DNA from: Theodoxus fluviatilis
Taxonomy: Eukaryota; Mollusca; Gastropoda; Cycloneritida; Neritidae
NCBI GenBank assembly: GCA_034096865.1
Contig: JAWQFJ010001198.1
Location: forward strand, 25,001-89,000
DNA: 64,000 bases
Direction of reading: 5' to 3'
The notes beneath the pieces were generated by a model, which saw only the letters and a list, made by a program, of their open reading frames with translations, was not told where the DNA came from and did not search any database. The translations under genes and the position numbers were made by a program. Below are positions 1 through 10,798 of the stretch, one piece after another (position 1 is the stretch's first letter; the number at the start of each line of letters is the position of its first letter).

Positions 1-224
1 GAGGCATGACAACATTTGTTACAGCAGTTATTTTTGGTTGAAAATATCACTTAAAGTTAAAATTCTTAAATGGTGAAAAGTGAATGTAAAATGGACTTGA
101 TACAGGACTTCCATTTCATTGTGACTTCAATTGCACATGAGTCAATAAAAAGTTGTTATACTTTACATTGTTAAATAAAACATTTTTACAGCTTGCTCTA
201 GCACAAATTAGAATCATTCGTGTG
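1..224. other. Unique AT-rich sequence, no gene seen
   Basis: No coding frame, repeat or RNA gene is visible. It probably belongs to an intron of the CTU2 gene whose 3' exons follow, but that is inferred only from the lack of a first exon nearby. Confidence 0.5.
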
Positions 225-638
225 CAGACCTGCCAACCCACCATCATGCCAAAGAGTAGCATCCAGAGCTATTTGGAGTAGCATTGAAGAAATAGGCGTA
301 GCGGAGGTTGGGGGGGGGGAGAAGGTGGCGCGATAAGCTGAACCGGCTGCGTGAAAGCGGGGGGGGGGGGGGGGGGAAGAGATAAGGCTGTGAAGGCGGT
401 GTGATAAGCTGAACCGGCGGCGTGAAAGTGGGGGGGAAGGGGGGGAAGAGATAAGGCTGCGAAGGCGGCGCGATAAGCTGAACCGGCGGCGTGAAAGTGG
501 GGGGGGGGGGGATTCTCCATCATGGTCAAAAGTTCAAGCACGCGGAAAAGCGTAGTTTTTACGGACGAGCGTAGCAGCGTAGCCAGCATGTCGAAAGCGT
601 AGCATGCTACGCCTAAAGCGTAGCACTTGGCAGGTCTG
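225..638 (-). mobile_element. MITE family A, copy 1 (414 bp, 6-bp TSD)
   Basis: The element begins CAGACCTGCCAA and ends with its exact reverse complement, a 12-bp terminal inverted repeat. It is flanked by the direct repeat CGTGTG at 219-224 and 639-644, a perfect 6-bp target-site duplication. Inside are about three imperfect tandem units carrying GATAAGCTGAACCGGC and long G runs, and many GCGTAGC motifs near the ends that could be transposase-binding subterminal repeats. It has no coding capacity. A second copy in opposite orientation lies at 11645-12005. A 6-bp duplication does not fit typical hAT (8 bp) or Tc1 (TA) elements, so the superfamily is left open. Confidence 0.85.
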
Positions 639-1452
639 CGTGTGTATGATAATCGCACTATAACACATATGCTCTCCTCCAAAAAAAAAAAGGCCCCCTG
701 CCTAATATTAGAAGCTGGACACCCTCTCCAAAGGCACAGCATGCCTGGCCAGGTGGACACTGATGTTGTGTGTGCTGTTCACCACGACCTTGGATATTCT
801 GTGCTGACTTCCATGCCATATGCACTGGCTCTTGTACAGACTATGTGTGAGATCTTGGAGGTTGTTGTTACTGCCCCCTGCCAAAGTCAATATTGTCCAG
901 AGCCAAGGTTCCCTTCCCCTGCAGTGTTCATTGATGATGTGATCAACACGCATCCCTACTGCTCACTGGCTCACAAAGAGAGCTTTTAAGTATCAATGAA
1001 ATCTGCATTCAGTTCTCAACATTTTGATATAAAATATGTGTGTTGAATGCATGTACTCAGCTAGATTTTAAAATGAAGGCAGTTACCTTATTTGCAACTC
1101 TGGATAGAGCATGCGTACAGTGCAGAAACACTTGTTTGGGAGGTGAACTTTTTTTTCTCCATTGCTTCCATTCAATGAATATTTTATATACACATTAAAA
1201 TACATTCACAGATAAAAAAAGAGAAAAAGACTTTATTCATATGTGGAAATACATGTAGTAGGAATTCATTTGCAGATGAAGGAGTTTGGAGACGGGGGAA
1301 TACAAGCTAAATTTGTGAATGTTCAGGCTGAGGGTGAGATTTCTCACAGGCTGCCCCATCTAGTTGTAGTCTTTCTTCTCTCCGCAATTTGTTTTCCTGC
1401 TCATGACGGCTGAAGTGCAGCTTCTGAGGCTGAAGTGCAGCTTCTGATACTT

Positions 1453-1453
<1 letters not shown>

Positions 1454-1485
<32 letters not shown>
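1454..1485. repeat. (TG)n microsatellite
   Basis: About 16 TG units, pure. Confidence 0.95.
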
Positions 1486-1486
<1 letters not shown>

Positions 1487-1640
1487 CACCATAAGCCGTG
1501 ATCTTTTTCCATGCAGTGTACATTTAAACTCCTTTGTTTGACAAGGAATTTTATGGGTATTCAAATATTTTGTTTAGATTTTCTCATACATGTACACTGC
1601 CTTTACTCTGTTGATGGTGTCTGGTCACTTCTACTCCAGA

Positions 1641-1790
<150 letters not shown>

Positions 1791-2028
1791 GTCATTTCCT
1801 TCCTGGATATTCCTCCTCTGGCTCCCCCTACCCCACCCCCTCGCAAAGTGTGTTTGACTGAGCATGAAAAAGTTAAGTGAAAATTATTTCAATGTTTTAG
1901 TTGCTTAATTTGCACAAAAGTGTTCATTAGTGTTATCTTCTGCACACAGACGGGTAGAGGTAAGGGTGTGTTTTAAATATTGTGACAGTTCATCTATTAA
2001 TTAGTGCTTCGAATGTATACTCTGACCC

Positions 2029-2308
2029 AGGTTGGAAATGCCTGGGTTGGAAATGCCAGGTTGGAAATGTCTGGGTTGGAAATGCCTGGGTTGAAAATGT
2101 CTGGGTTGGAAATGTCTGGGTTGGAAATGCCAGAGGAAGAGAAATGCCTGGGTTGGAAATGCCTGGGTTGGAAATGTCTGGAATGGAAATGCCTGGTTTG
2201 GAAATGTCTGGTTTGAAAATGCCTGGATTGGAAATGACTGGGTTGAAAATGCCAGAGGAAGAGAAATGTCTGGGTTGGAAATGCCTGGGTTGGAAATGTC
2301 AGAGGAAG
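2029..2308. repeat. 15-bp minisatellite
   Basis: Tandem units of the form GGGTTGGAAATGCCT, with variants (GTCT for GCCT, AATG for TTGG) and two interruptions reading AGAGGAAGAGAAATG. The unit is a multiple of 3, so a meaningless repeated Trp-Lys-Cys-Leu-Gly frame stays open. Confidence 0.9.
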
Positions 2309-2667
2309 GGATTACCGCAAGGGAGAAATTGTTATAATGGTTAAGAAATGACAGGTAGAATCAAACTGGAGAGAAAAAAAATGGGGGGTGGGGTGGGGTG
2401 GGGTGGGTGGGATTGGCCTAGACCCTCTCTCGGTATGGATCAAGCATTGGTTATATTATTTGTACTTCTATGTTTGCTGTCCATTGACTTAGTGAAGAGC
2501 ATTCAAATATGTATGTTTTCACTTCCAGTTTTTGAATGTGGTATTTTTTTTAATCACCGTAGTGGTGTATTGATGGATTGTGTGAATCATATGCTGTGTG
2601 TGTACTTTCTTTGTTTACCTCAGATGGTTTTGTTGGTGAGCATCTTGCTTGTGTTTTCTTCCAATAG

Positions 2668-2780
2668 TCTCCCTTGGACACAAGAGTGGGGCTGGCATCA
2701 GCACTGACTGCAACAGAGTTGTCTGCCCAGCTTGGAGATGGTTGTGCCATTAGCAGCCAGCAGGGGTCAGCCTTTACCAG
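2668..2780 (+). CDS. CTU2: CTU2 exon (fourth from end)
   Basis: Acceptor TTTTCTTCCAATAG precedes the exon and donor AG|GTAGGT follows it. 113 nt: 37 codons plus AG. It reads [20 protein letters not shown] and onward to GSAFT; the other two frames contain stops. The last 29 nt and the donor are the first unit of the adjoining 56-bp minisatellite. Confidence 0.7.
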
Positions 2781-4029
2781 GTAGGTTGCTTGCTGGATGC
2801 ATCAGTAAGCAGCCAGCAGGGGTCAGCCTTTATTAGGTAGGATGCTTGCTTAATGCATCAGTAAGCAGCCAGCGGGGGTCAGCCTTTATTAGGTAGGATG
2901 CTTGCTGGATGCATCAGTAAGCAGCCAGCAGGGGTCAGCCTTTATTAGGTAGGATGCTTGCTGGATGCATCAGTAAGCAGCCAGCGGGGGTCAGCCTTTA
3001 TTAGGTAGGATGCTTGCTGGATGCATCAGTAAGCAGCCAGCGGGGGTCAGCCTTTACTAGATAGGATGCTTGCTGGATGCATCAGTAAGCAGCCAGCGGG
3101 GGTCAGCCTTTATTAGGTAGGATGCTTGCTGGATGCATCAGTAAGCAGCCAGCAGGGGTCAGCCTTTATTAGGTAGGATGCTTGCTGGATGCATCAGTAA
3201 GCAGCCAGCAGGGGTCAGCCTTTATTAGGTAGGATGCTTGCTGGATGCATCAGTAAGCAGCCAGCAGGGGTCAGCCTTTATTAGGTAGGATGCTTGCTGG
3301 ATGCATCAGTAAGCAGCCAGCGGGGGTCAGCCTTTATTAGGTAGGATGCTTGCTGGATGCATCAGTAAGCAGCCAGCGGGGTCAGCCTTTATTAGGGCTT
3401 GCTGGATGCATCAGTAAGCAGCCAGCGGGGGTCAGCCTTTATTAGGTAGGATGCTTGCTGGATGCATCAGTAAGCAGCCAGCGGGGGTCAGCCTTTATTA
3501 GATAGGATGCTTGCTGGATGCATCAGTAAGAAAGATGTATTGTGCATGTATTGCATTGTGTTTTATGTTGGCAGTATTCCTCTATATAATACATTATGTT
3601 CATTTTATTCAAATCTCCTTACCTCCATTTTAAGATTTCCTCCAAATTAAGATCTGATTCAGTAGGTTTTTTAAAGGTCGCAAAATAGAGGTTTTACTGT
3701 TTCTGCTAATACTGTCTTTTGTTGTACACCATCACATGTTTAATAGCGACTACCTTGCATGCACTGTGATTTCTACCCTGTCTTTGTGTGTGCGCAGTGA
3801 GGAAGGGATTCAGCTCAAGCAATCTCTGTGCTATGGCTGTCGGCTTATCCTCAGGGAAATGGTAGGTATTTCTTCTTGGAATGGGCACATGCTGTGCGCG
3901 CTTTTGCACGTGTATGTTTGTGTTTATGTTTGTGTGTATATGTGTTTTTGAGTGTATGCTTGTGTGTTAGCGCACGCGTGTGTGTGTGTGTGTGTGTGTG
4001 TGCACGTGTGTGCACATGTATGAATATCA

Positions 4030-4060
<31 letters not shown>

Positions 4061-4196
4061 CCACTAATCAAATACACACATGCATTATTGATATGTGTTT
4101 TCCCTTCTCTGATGTAAAAGTTAGATTGATTTTGTGTGTAATTATGTGTCTGCAACTGTGTGTGCATGTGTGTGCGTGTTTTTATGTGTGTTTATC

Positions 4197-4267
<71 letters not shown>

Positions 4268-6862
4268 ACCATCAAGATAGATGGACAAGCCTTCAACAAT
4301 GTTGAGGCCTTTACCTACCTCGGCAGTCACCTCTCATCAGATAGCACCCTCGATGGAGAGATCGCCTGCCAACTGGCCAAGGCAAGCAGCTCCCTTGGGC
4401 GACCCTGGACCAGAGTCTGGTGGGAGCAGGGCATTGCCATTCAAACAAAGACCGCTGTCTATAGAGCCGTCGTCCTCACATCCCTGCTGTATGGTTGTGA
4501 AACCTGGACTTGCTACCGCAGGCACATCAAACGGCTTGACCAGTTTCACCTCCGCTGCCTCTGTAAGATCCTGAACATCAGCTGGGAAGACAGGGTGACA
4601 AACCAGGACGTGCTCAGACGCGCCAAACTGCCAGGAACTGAGGCCGTGATCATGCAGGCCCAGCTGAGGTGGACTGGCCACGTCATGCGACTGGACGATA
4701 GCCGCCTGCCGAAACAGATTTTCTGTGGTGAGCTGACACGCGGCACACGTCACCAAGGCGGTCCAACCAGACGCTACAAAGACACACTCAAAAATACCCT
4801 GCGGTCCTGCAACATCCCTATGATCGGGTGGGAGGCCCTGACTGCTGACCGCAGTGTTTGGTGACAGCTAGCCCACAAAGGCACCAAGGCTTATGAAGTA
4901 GAGCACCTGGCCAGCCTCAACAGGAAACACCAGGCCAGAAAAGACAAAACAGAAGGCCCTACTCCCGCTGCAGCAGCCTGCCCTGCGTGTGGACGTCCCT
5001 GTGCATTGGAGTTCGGCCTGAGGACACACATGAGACACGACTGACGTCATCTTCGCAGAGCGTAGGACCTCAATGATGATGGTGTGTGTGTGTGTGTGCT
5101 CATCATGTGTGTGTGTGCGATTTAGTGTTTATCATTTTATGTGTGGGTGTGTGTGTGTGTGTGAGTGTGTGTGTGTGTGTGTGTGTGTTTGTTTGCACAT
5201 TTGCATGACTATGCATAAAACGTGTTTTGAAAAAGAGTCATTCATTGTATCTTCTATTGGTAGTGTGATTAATTATTTGTGTGTACATTGCATGCACACT
5301 GCCTTACACTGACTGTGATAGGTCTGCATAGACAAGCATTTGATCCTGGAAGACCAAATAAATCATATTGTCAAAGTTTCTCACTGGCAAATTAGAAAAG
5401 TGAAAGCTGTAAGAAGATTCCTCTCTGAAAAGACAACTGTGATGTTTGTCGTCTCCTTTGTCCTCTCCCTACTGGACTATTGCAACACTTTCTTGTTGGA
5501 ACTACAAACCATCTAATGGGCAAACTGCAGCTGTTTCAAAATGTGAGCACTAGAGCTGTCAAACTCACGTCCCATCAGGCACACATATCCCCAGTACTGA
5601 AAGAACTTCTTTGACTGCCTGTTACTCTCAGGGTGGACTTCAAGATCCTCATCCTCTTGTACAAGTGTGTGACTGGGTGTGTTCCAATGTACCTGAGGGA
5701 GTTGCTAGCTATCTACACTCCACCAAGAAACCTCAGGTCCTCAACCCAATGATTACATAAAACCCCAACAAACATGAATCTAAAAATGTATGCCTATGCA
5801 CCTTTTCATTTGCTGGACCAGTTCTGTGAAACGACATCCCGAAATCCATGAGATTATGCGACTTTCACATCTTTCAAAAAGCAGTGAAAAACGCACCTGC
5901 TCTCCAGAATTGAATGCCGTTTTTGAGCACCCCTGCCGGGTGGAGACCAGCACCTTAAAAATGCAAACACACACACACACACATGCACACACATGCATGC
6001 ATGCATGCAAAATGCATACATACACGGTGACTGAGGCTGAGAGTGATGAGCTTCTCCCTGTTGACAGAAGGACGTGAACAGCTTCCCATCTTCCGTGCAG
6101 GTCCAGGCACGCAAGCGTGTCAGCAGGTCAGTCTCTGACATCACACCATGAATCTGATTATCCAACACCAGCTTGTATGTTTTCAATTCTCCTCCTCCTC
6201 GTCCTCCTCATCCTCTTCTTTCTTGTCCCCCTTGTCCTCCTCCCCATCCCCCTCCTCTTTCCCCAAAACTGTGCCAGCCTACATTTTTGAGCAGATTTCT
6301 GTACCCTTTTGGGTGTTTTCCCATGCCTGACTATTTTCGTAAATGAGGCCATAGAGGTTGAGAAGTAGCCAATTGTTTTAGCTCTCTAAATACCATGTCC
6401 CCACCTCTCCTGAGGGGGGAGAATAACGCATGCTGAATAGTTGTGGGAATTTGGGGCCCCCCCCACATGAGATACACTTGGGTGTAGTAAGATGTGCAGC
6501 CTAAGTGAGAGAAATTTGCTTGAGAAGTCATTTCAGTGCTAAAATATGCACTTTCAAATTTATCTTTCTGTTGATAGTAGGCCTCCATCACCTTTATCAC
6601 GACACTTATCAACTTAGCTGTCATTCTATTTGTTGTGCATCTCATTATTGTCTGTGACAGGACTGATGGAGATATTGCAAACTCTTGGCCTCTGTGCTTC
6701 AACTCTCTGTGTCTCTTGCTCACCCTCCTCCTCTTCTGCAGGATTGAGGTGAGGGCACAGATCCAGGACATGCTGCTGGAGGACAGTGACAGTGAGGCTG
6801 AGCAGAATGGTGATAACAGAGATGAAGTTGAGGACAAGGAGAACAATGAGCAGCACTCTTGA
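2668..6862 (+). CDS. CTU2: CTU2, cytoplasmic tRNA 2-thiolation protein 2, 3' exons only
   Basis: Four exons join in phase: 2668-2780 (only one frame open), 3798-3861, 6068-6126 and 6742-6862, the last ending in TGA. The spliced C-terminus contains [11 protein letters not shown], then [32 protein letters not shown] and a very acidic tail. This order (a Cys-x-x-Cys segment, a basic helix, then an acidic LLEDS end) matches my recall of the end of the CTU2/NCS2 family. In that family CTU2 works with CTU1 (NCS6) in the cytosol to thiolate wobble uridine 34 of tRNA Lys, Glu and Gln, using sulfur carried by URM1. The PP-loop-like N-terminal domain is not in the window and must lie before it. Introns hold minisatellites and two LINE fragments. 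The last two exons recur at 9322-10069. The family call rests on motif recall, not on a database search. Confidence 0.72.
2752..3530 (+). repeat. 56-bp minisatellite seeded by the exon end and its splice donor
   Basis: About 14 tandem units, each carrying CAGGGGTCAGCCTTTA followed by TTAGGTAGGATG and TTGCTGGATGCATCAGTAA. Unit 1 is the true CTU2 exon end and 5' splice site; the remaining units are intronic copies. Most keep AG|GTAGGA. At least two (near 3060 and 3500) read AGATAGGA and have lost the GT. One unit near 3390 carries an internal deletion. Confidence 0.92.
3798..3861 (+). CDS. CTU2: CTU2 exon with CYGC motif
   Basis: Acceptor GTGTGTGCGCAG and donor ATG|GTAGGT. One nucleotide completes the AG-T serine codon from the previous exon, followed by 21 codons including [12 protein letters not shown]. 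The paired cysteines are likely part of a zinc-binding C-terminal segment. Confidence 0.75.
3862..4266. repeat. Intronic (TG)n-rich stretch
   Basis: Several TG tracts (about 3976-4001, 4032-4058 and 4199-4266) separated by T-rich spacer. The last runs directly into the LINE fragment. Confidence 0.9.
4267..5044 (+). mobile_element. 5'-truncated LINE: reverse transcriptase C-terminus and zinc finger
   Basis: One frame reads [20 protein letters not shown], later [28 protein letters not shown] and [20 protein letters not shown]. This is the conserved region after the catalytic motifs of a common animal non-LTR retrotransposon. A TGA at 4862-4864 interrupts it where the family has Arg (a CGA to TGA change would explain this). 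Beyond it the same frame continues to a C2H2-like finger, [20 protein letters not shown], and a final stop at 5042-5044. The fragment lacks the endonuclease and catalytic core. It lies in the CTU2 intron in gene orientation and is bounded on both sides by (TG)n. Confidence 0.88.
5078..5191. repeat. (TG)n tract after the LINE 3' end
   Basis: Interrupted TG repeats following GATGATGG, possibly the LINE tail or the original target tract. Confidence 0.85.
5385..5905 (+). mobile_element. Decayed CR1/Jockey-like LINE fragment
   Basis: Broken frames recall the C-terminal end of a CR1-like reverse transcriptase. A segment [20 protein letters not shown] is followed, in shifting frames, by matches to the usual ...[35 protein letters not shown] and [15 protein letters not shown] block. 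Several stops and indels show it is dead. It lies in the CTU2 intron in gene orientation. Confidence 0.75.
6068..6126 (+). CDS. CTU2: CTU2 penultimate exon
   Basis: Acceptor CTTCTCCCTGTTGACAG and donor CAG|GTCAGT. 59 nt: 19 codons ([19 protein letters not shown]) plus AG, which joins the G of the last exon to make Arg. Too short for an ORF scan; supported by both splice sites, phase and the second copy at 9322-9380. Confidence 0.72.
6742..6862 (+). CDS. CTU2: CTU2 last coding exon
   Basis: Acceptor CCTCCTCTTCTGCAG. Reads [20 protein letters not shown], then an acidic, Asn-rich tail ending ENNEQHS and TGA. The same exon is repeated without change at 9949-10069. Confidence 0.75.
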
Positions 6863-8293
6863 GAGCCTGGCTTGGTGTATGATGGCAGGGGATGACACTG
6901 CTGTGATGGAGCAAGGAGACAGGACCGTTTCCGGGAGTCCACAGCAGATTGAGCCAGTACTGGCCCTGCCACGCATGCGAGTGGACATGACCCTTCCCAT
7001 GAGGTGGCACCCTTCCTGCAAGGCTGTGCTTGTGGAGATACTTGGCTTTGCAGATGGAGAGTCGGGGGCACCTGAGTCCTGGCCCCTGTGCCCGAACATA
7101 AGGTGGTCCCGATAGCGATCGAGGAAACTTCCCTGCCATCTCTGTCATGGGACAGCACCTGTGCACTATGGTCAGGGTAAGACTGAATCCTGGGCTAACC
7201 ACCTGACAAGCTGTCAGGTCCTTCAGCCATCTGCTTGCCAAGTAGAGGTAGCGTCAACACCTATGGCAGACACATGTCCAGCACCTGCCAGTCCGCAGTG
7301 GAGCCAAGCTCAAACAGGCCTGGTGTTTGCAGTGCCTCTATCGGGCATGCAGCCACTTTAGCTTCTAAGGAGTGAGGGGTGGGGTGGAGAGAGAGTGGGG
7401 GGGGGGGGGGGGCGGGGGGGGCGTGGGGAGCTAGTCAATCTGTCAAAGCAGTCCAAACACCTGGCACATAAAGCTTGCAATATGCCTCCTGGTGGTGTTT
7501 CATAGTCTTGCTGCGCGGTACATCTTGGCTAAAGTTGTCTTTTTATAATGTTTTGTGGTGGCGGAAAAAGATAACGAAAATACTTTTTTAACATATTTGT
7601 CTTGCAATGCCCACCTTGATGTTTTTAAACTGATTGTGAGGTAATGAGCTACTGGTTAGCATTGCCCATTCTAATCTAAAGCTGCCAGTGAAAAGTGTTC
7701 TAAAAAAACACTATAAGTGGGAAGGCATTGACTGGATTGTGAAAATTGAAGTCTGTAAAACACATTGATGACTAGCACGATTAAAGAACGGCCTAAGTGT
7801 AGCATTGGTGAACATTCTTACCCAAGGCATATAATGGCCAATCTGGGGCAAAAACAAACTCATGCAGATTTTTGTTTGCTCTAGCCTGAGGCAGGGTTAT
7901 GCAGGACAATCCAGACACTTCATGGATGGGATCCTCACTTCAGAACCTATAGCTATCGGAAGTATGAACAAAATGGATTCAGTGGGTGAAGGGCGCAGTT
8001 TTCCAGGTAGGATGTTTACGGTGGTGGCAAACAAGCCTCAAATGCTATTTAGCTCCTACGACCGGGAACGTGAACCAATGTATACACACAGCAGGTGACT
8101 TTGCGTTTACCCTGTAAGTACTGAGAACAAAGGAAAAGTATGGTGTTTGTCACGCTTGCGGTGTAAACCTAACTCTAAACTGCTGTGTGTGTGTTGTTGT
8201 ACTGGGCATTAGACAGATCAAAGCTCATCTGAGCATTCTGTCAACGTTCTGTTTTTCACGAGCAGGTCGTATCTTCTTCACTATATTCAAACT
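6863..8293 (+). other. Probable CTU2 3' UTR and downstream sequence
   Basis: No other gene seen. Contains a G-rich tract at about 7397-7431. The corresponding stretch of the second copy is shorter through many small deletions. Confidence 0.45.
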
Positions 8294-8299
8294 ATTAAA
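8294..8299 (+). terminator. Candidate poly(A) signal ATTAAA for CTU2
   Basis: ATTAAA followed by an A run; the same arrangement recurs at 11134-11139. The A run could instead mark an old retrotransposed tail. Confidence 0.3.
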
Positions 8300-8471
8300 G
8301 AAAAAAAAAAAAGTTTTTAGTCACGTGGCAGTCTCAATTCCTATGAGAGAAAAAAATGCACTGTCCAGGGATATAGGAACACCACAGAAGGGGGAACTAA
8401 CAACTAAAGAAAATCAAACCTCTGCAGCACTTCCCAGTGGCACATCGTCCAACCCCAAAGCTATGCTCGCG

Positions 8472-9189
8472 CTTAATTTGGGTTATTCAAAATAATTACA
8501 TTTATTCAACCAGATCAAGACGAAAATCAAATCAGACACGCAACAACAGACACTTATATTAATAACAATGAATTATAAAGACGTCCACCCCCCTGGTAGT
8601 GCTAGGGGTTGCAATCCCTGGACCTCTCACGCACGCGAAGAGTGAAGAGTATTAACGTCCCGTTGGACCCGCAAAGCCATAGCCTAGCAATCGACTACAT
8701 CCCACCTCGCACACATGACCCCGTCCCCGCAAAGCCTCTAGCACGGTGGAAAATGTTCAATCTCACACAACTAAAGGTTGGGGGGCGGGAAAGTGGGGGA
8801 ATTCGATAAGTCGCCATGGGTTACAAATGACCTGTAAGACCGCTGACTCTTGACATACGTATGACTCTTGAAAACGTAGAACCTCGTGGACAGACGGGAC
8901 GTCTAGAAACTGGGATCTTGCAACCTGTTTGAATACCCCGTAATGCGCAAGAAGAGTTACGGGACGTAGAAGCTATTTGAATCTTGACTCGTGAATCTAC
9001 GAGCCTTGAATCTCGAACCTTGAGTCTCGAAACGTCCCTTGGCTCTTGACATAACCTCTTGAAATTACAGTCTTCGAATTCCTTGTCTCTCGAACAAACT
9101 CATTGAGAATCTCTAACCTTGAATTTTTCTCTTTCCGACTTCTTATTGTGTGTACTGCCCTGTCTCCCAAAAGCGAAGTTTCGAAGAGA
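8472..9189. other. Unmatched segment between the duplicate copies
   Basis: Not shared with copy B. The right half (about 8840-9130) is dense in variants of CTTGAA, TCTTGA and CTCGAA. No open frame of note. It stops at the 3-N gap. Confidence 0.5.
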
Positions 9190-9192
9190 NNN
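9190..9192. other. Assembly gap (3 N)
   Basis: Three Ns lie directly at the start of the second duplicate copy. Confidence 0.99.
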
Positions 9193-9321
9193 GGTGGAGA
9201 CCAGCACCTTAAAAATGCAAACACACACACACACACATGCACACACATGCATGCATGCATGCAAAATGCATACATACACGGTGACTGAGGCTGAGAGTGA
9301 TGAGCTTCTCCCTGTTGACAG

Positions 9322-10069
9322 AAGGACGTGAACAGCTTCCCATCTTCCGTGCAGGTCCAGGCACGCAAGCGTGTCAGCAGGTCAGTCTCTGACATCACAC
9401 CATGAATCTGATTATCCAACACCAGCTTGTATGTTTTCAATTCTCCTCCTCCTCGTCCTCCTCATCCTCTTCTTTCTTGTCCCCCTTGTCCTCCTCCCCA
9501 TCCCCCTCCTCTTTCCCCAAAACTGTGCCAGCCTACATTAGCATTTTGTCCCTTTTGTTCCAGCCTGACTATTTTCTAATGAGGCCATAGAGGTTAGAAG
9601 TAGCCATTGTTTAGTCTCTAAATACCATGTCCACACCTCTCTGAGGGAGAAAAGAATTCTGAATATTTGTGATGCCACATGAGAACATGAGGTGTAAGAT
9701 GTGCAGCCTAAGTGAGAGAAATTTGCTTGAGAAGTCATTTCAGTGCTAAAATATGCACTTTCAAATTTATCTTTCTGTTGATAGTAGGCCTCCATCACCT
9801 TTATCACGACACTTATCAACTTAGCTGTCATTCTATTTGTTGTGCATCTCATTATTGTCTGTGACAGGACTGATGGAGATATTGCAAACTCTTGGCCTCT
9901 GTGCTTCAACTCTCTGTGTCTCTTGCTCACCCTCCTCCTCTTCTGCAGGATTGAGGTGAGGGCACAGATCCAGGACATGCTGCTGGAGGACAGTGACAGT
10001 GAGGCTGAGCAGAATGGTGATAACAGAGATGAAGTTGAGGACAAGGAGAACAATGAGCAGCACTCTTGA
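9322..10069 (+). pseudogene. Second copy of the last two CTU2 exons
   Basis: Exons 9322-9380 and 9949-10069 are identical in protein to 6068-6126 and 6742-6862, with intact splice sites. The earlier exons are absent, so this copy cannot encode CTU2 alone. It is either a partial duplication or, more likely, an uncollapsed haplotype placed next to the first. Confidence 0.75.
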
Positions 10070-10792
10070 GAGCCTGGCTTGGTGTATGATGGCAGGGGAT
10101 GACACTGCTGTGATGGAGCAAGGAGACAGGACTTCCAGGAGCCAAGCAGATGAGCCAGACTGGCCCTCACCAGGAGTGGACATGACCCTTGCCAGGAGTG
10201 GCACCCTGCAAGGCTGTGCTGTGGAGTTGTGCTTGCAGATGGAAGTCGGGGGCACCGAGACTGCCTGTGCCGTAGGTGGCCGTAGAGATGAGGAAACTCC
10301 CTGCCATCTCTTCATGGACAGCACTGTGCACTATGCAGGGTAGACTGAATCTGGGCTAACCACCTTACAAGCTGTCAGCCTTCAGCCATTGCTGCCAAGT
10401 AGAGGAGGTCAACCCTATGCAGAAATGACAGCACCGCAGTGGAGCCAAGCTCAAACAGGCCTGGTGTTTGCAGTGCCTCTATCGGGCATGCAGCCACTTT
10501 AGCTTCTAAGGAGTGAGGGTGGTTTTTTGTGGTTTAGAGAGAGTATGGGTGAGTATCATGGGGTGGGGTTGTAGTTGGGGGGTGTGCGGGGGGGATTGCT
10601 AGTCATCTGCAAATAGCATAGTCCCCAACACTCATATATCATAAGCTTGAAATATGCCTCTGGTGGTGTTGTCATATCTTGCTGCTTGGTAACATTTGCT
10701 AAAGTGTCTTTTAGCAGATTTGTGTCTTCAATGCCACCTTTGATGTTTTACTGATTGTGATGTATGAGCTACTGTACATCATTCTAGATGCC

Positions 10793-10798
10793 AATAAA
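10793..10798 (+). terminator. Candidate poly(A) signal AATAAA in copy B
   Basis: Reads CCAATAAAAGTGTTC; copy A has CCAGTGAAAAGTGTTC at the same place, so the signal is absent there. Confidence 0.35.

Larger units (their letters stand above)
5938..8471 (+). repeat. Duplicated block, copy A (CTU2 3' end)
   Basis: Matches 9193-11225. Identity is essentially complete over about 5939-6285 and 6509-6930, including both exons. Elsewhere copy A carries many extra short runs of bases relative to copy B, mostly indels rather than substitutions. Confidence 0.9.

Noticed and set aside
627..989. 120-codon + frame as a gene
   Set aside because: Starts inside a MITE end and has no family match or splice context.
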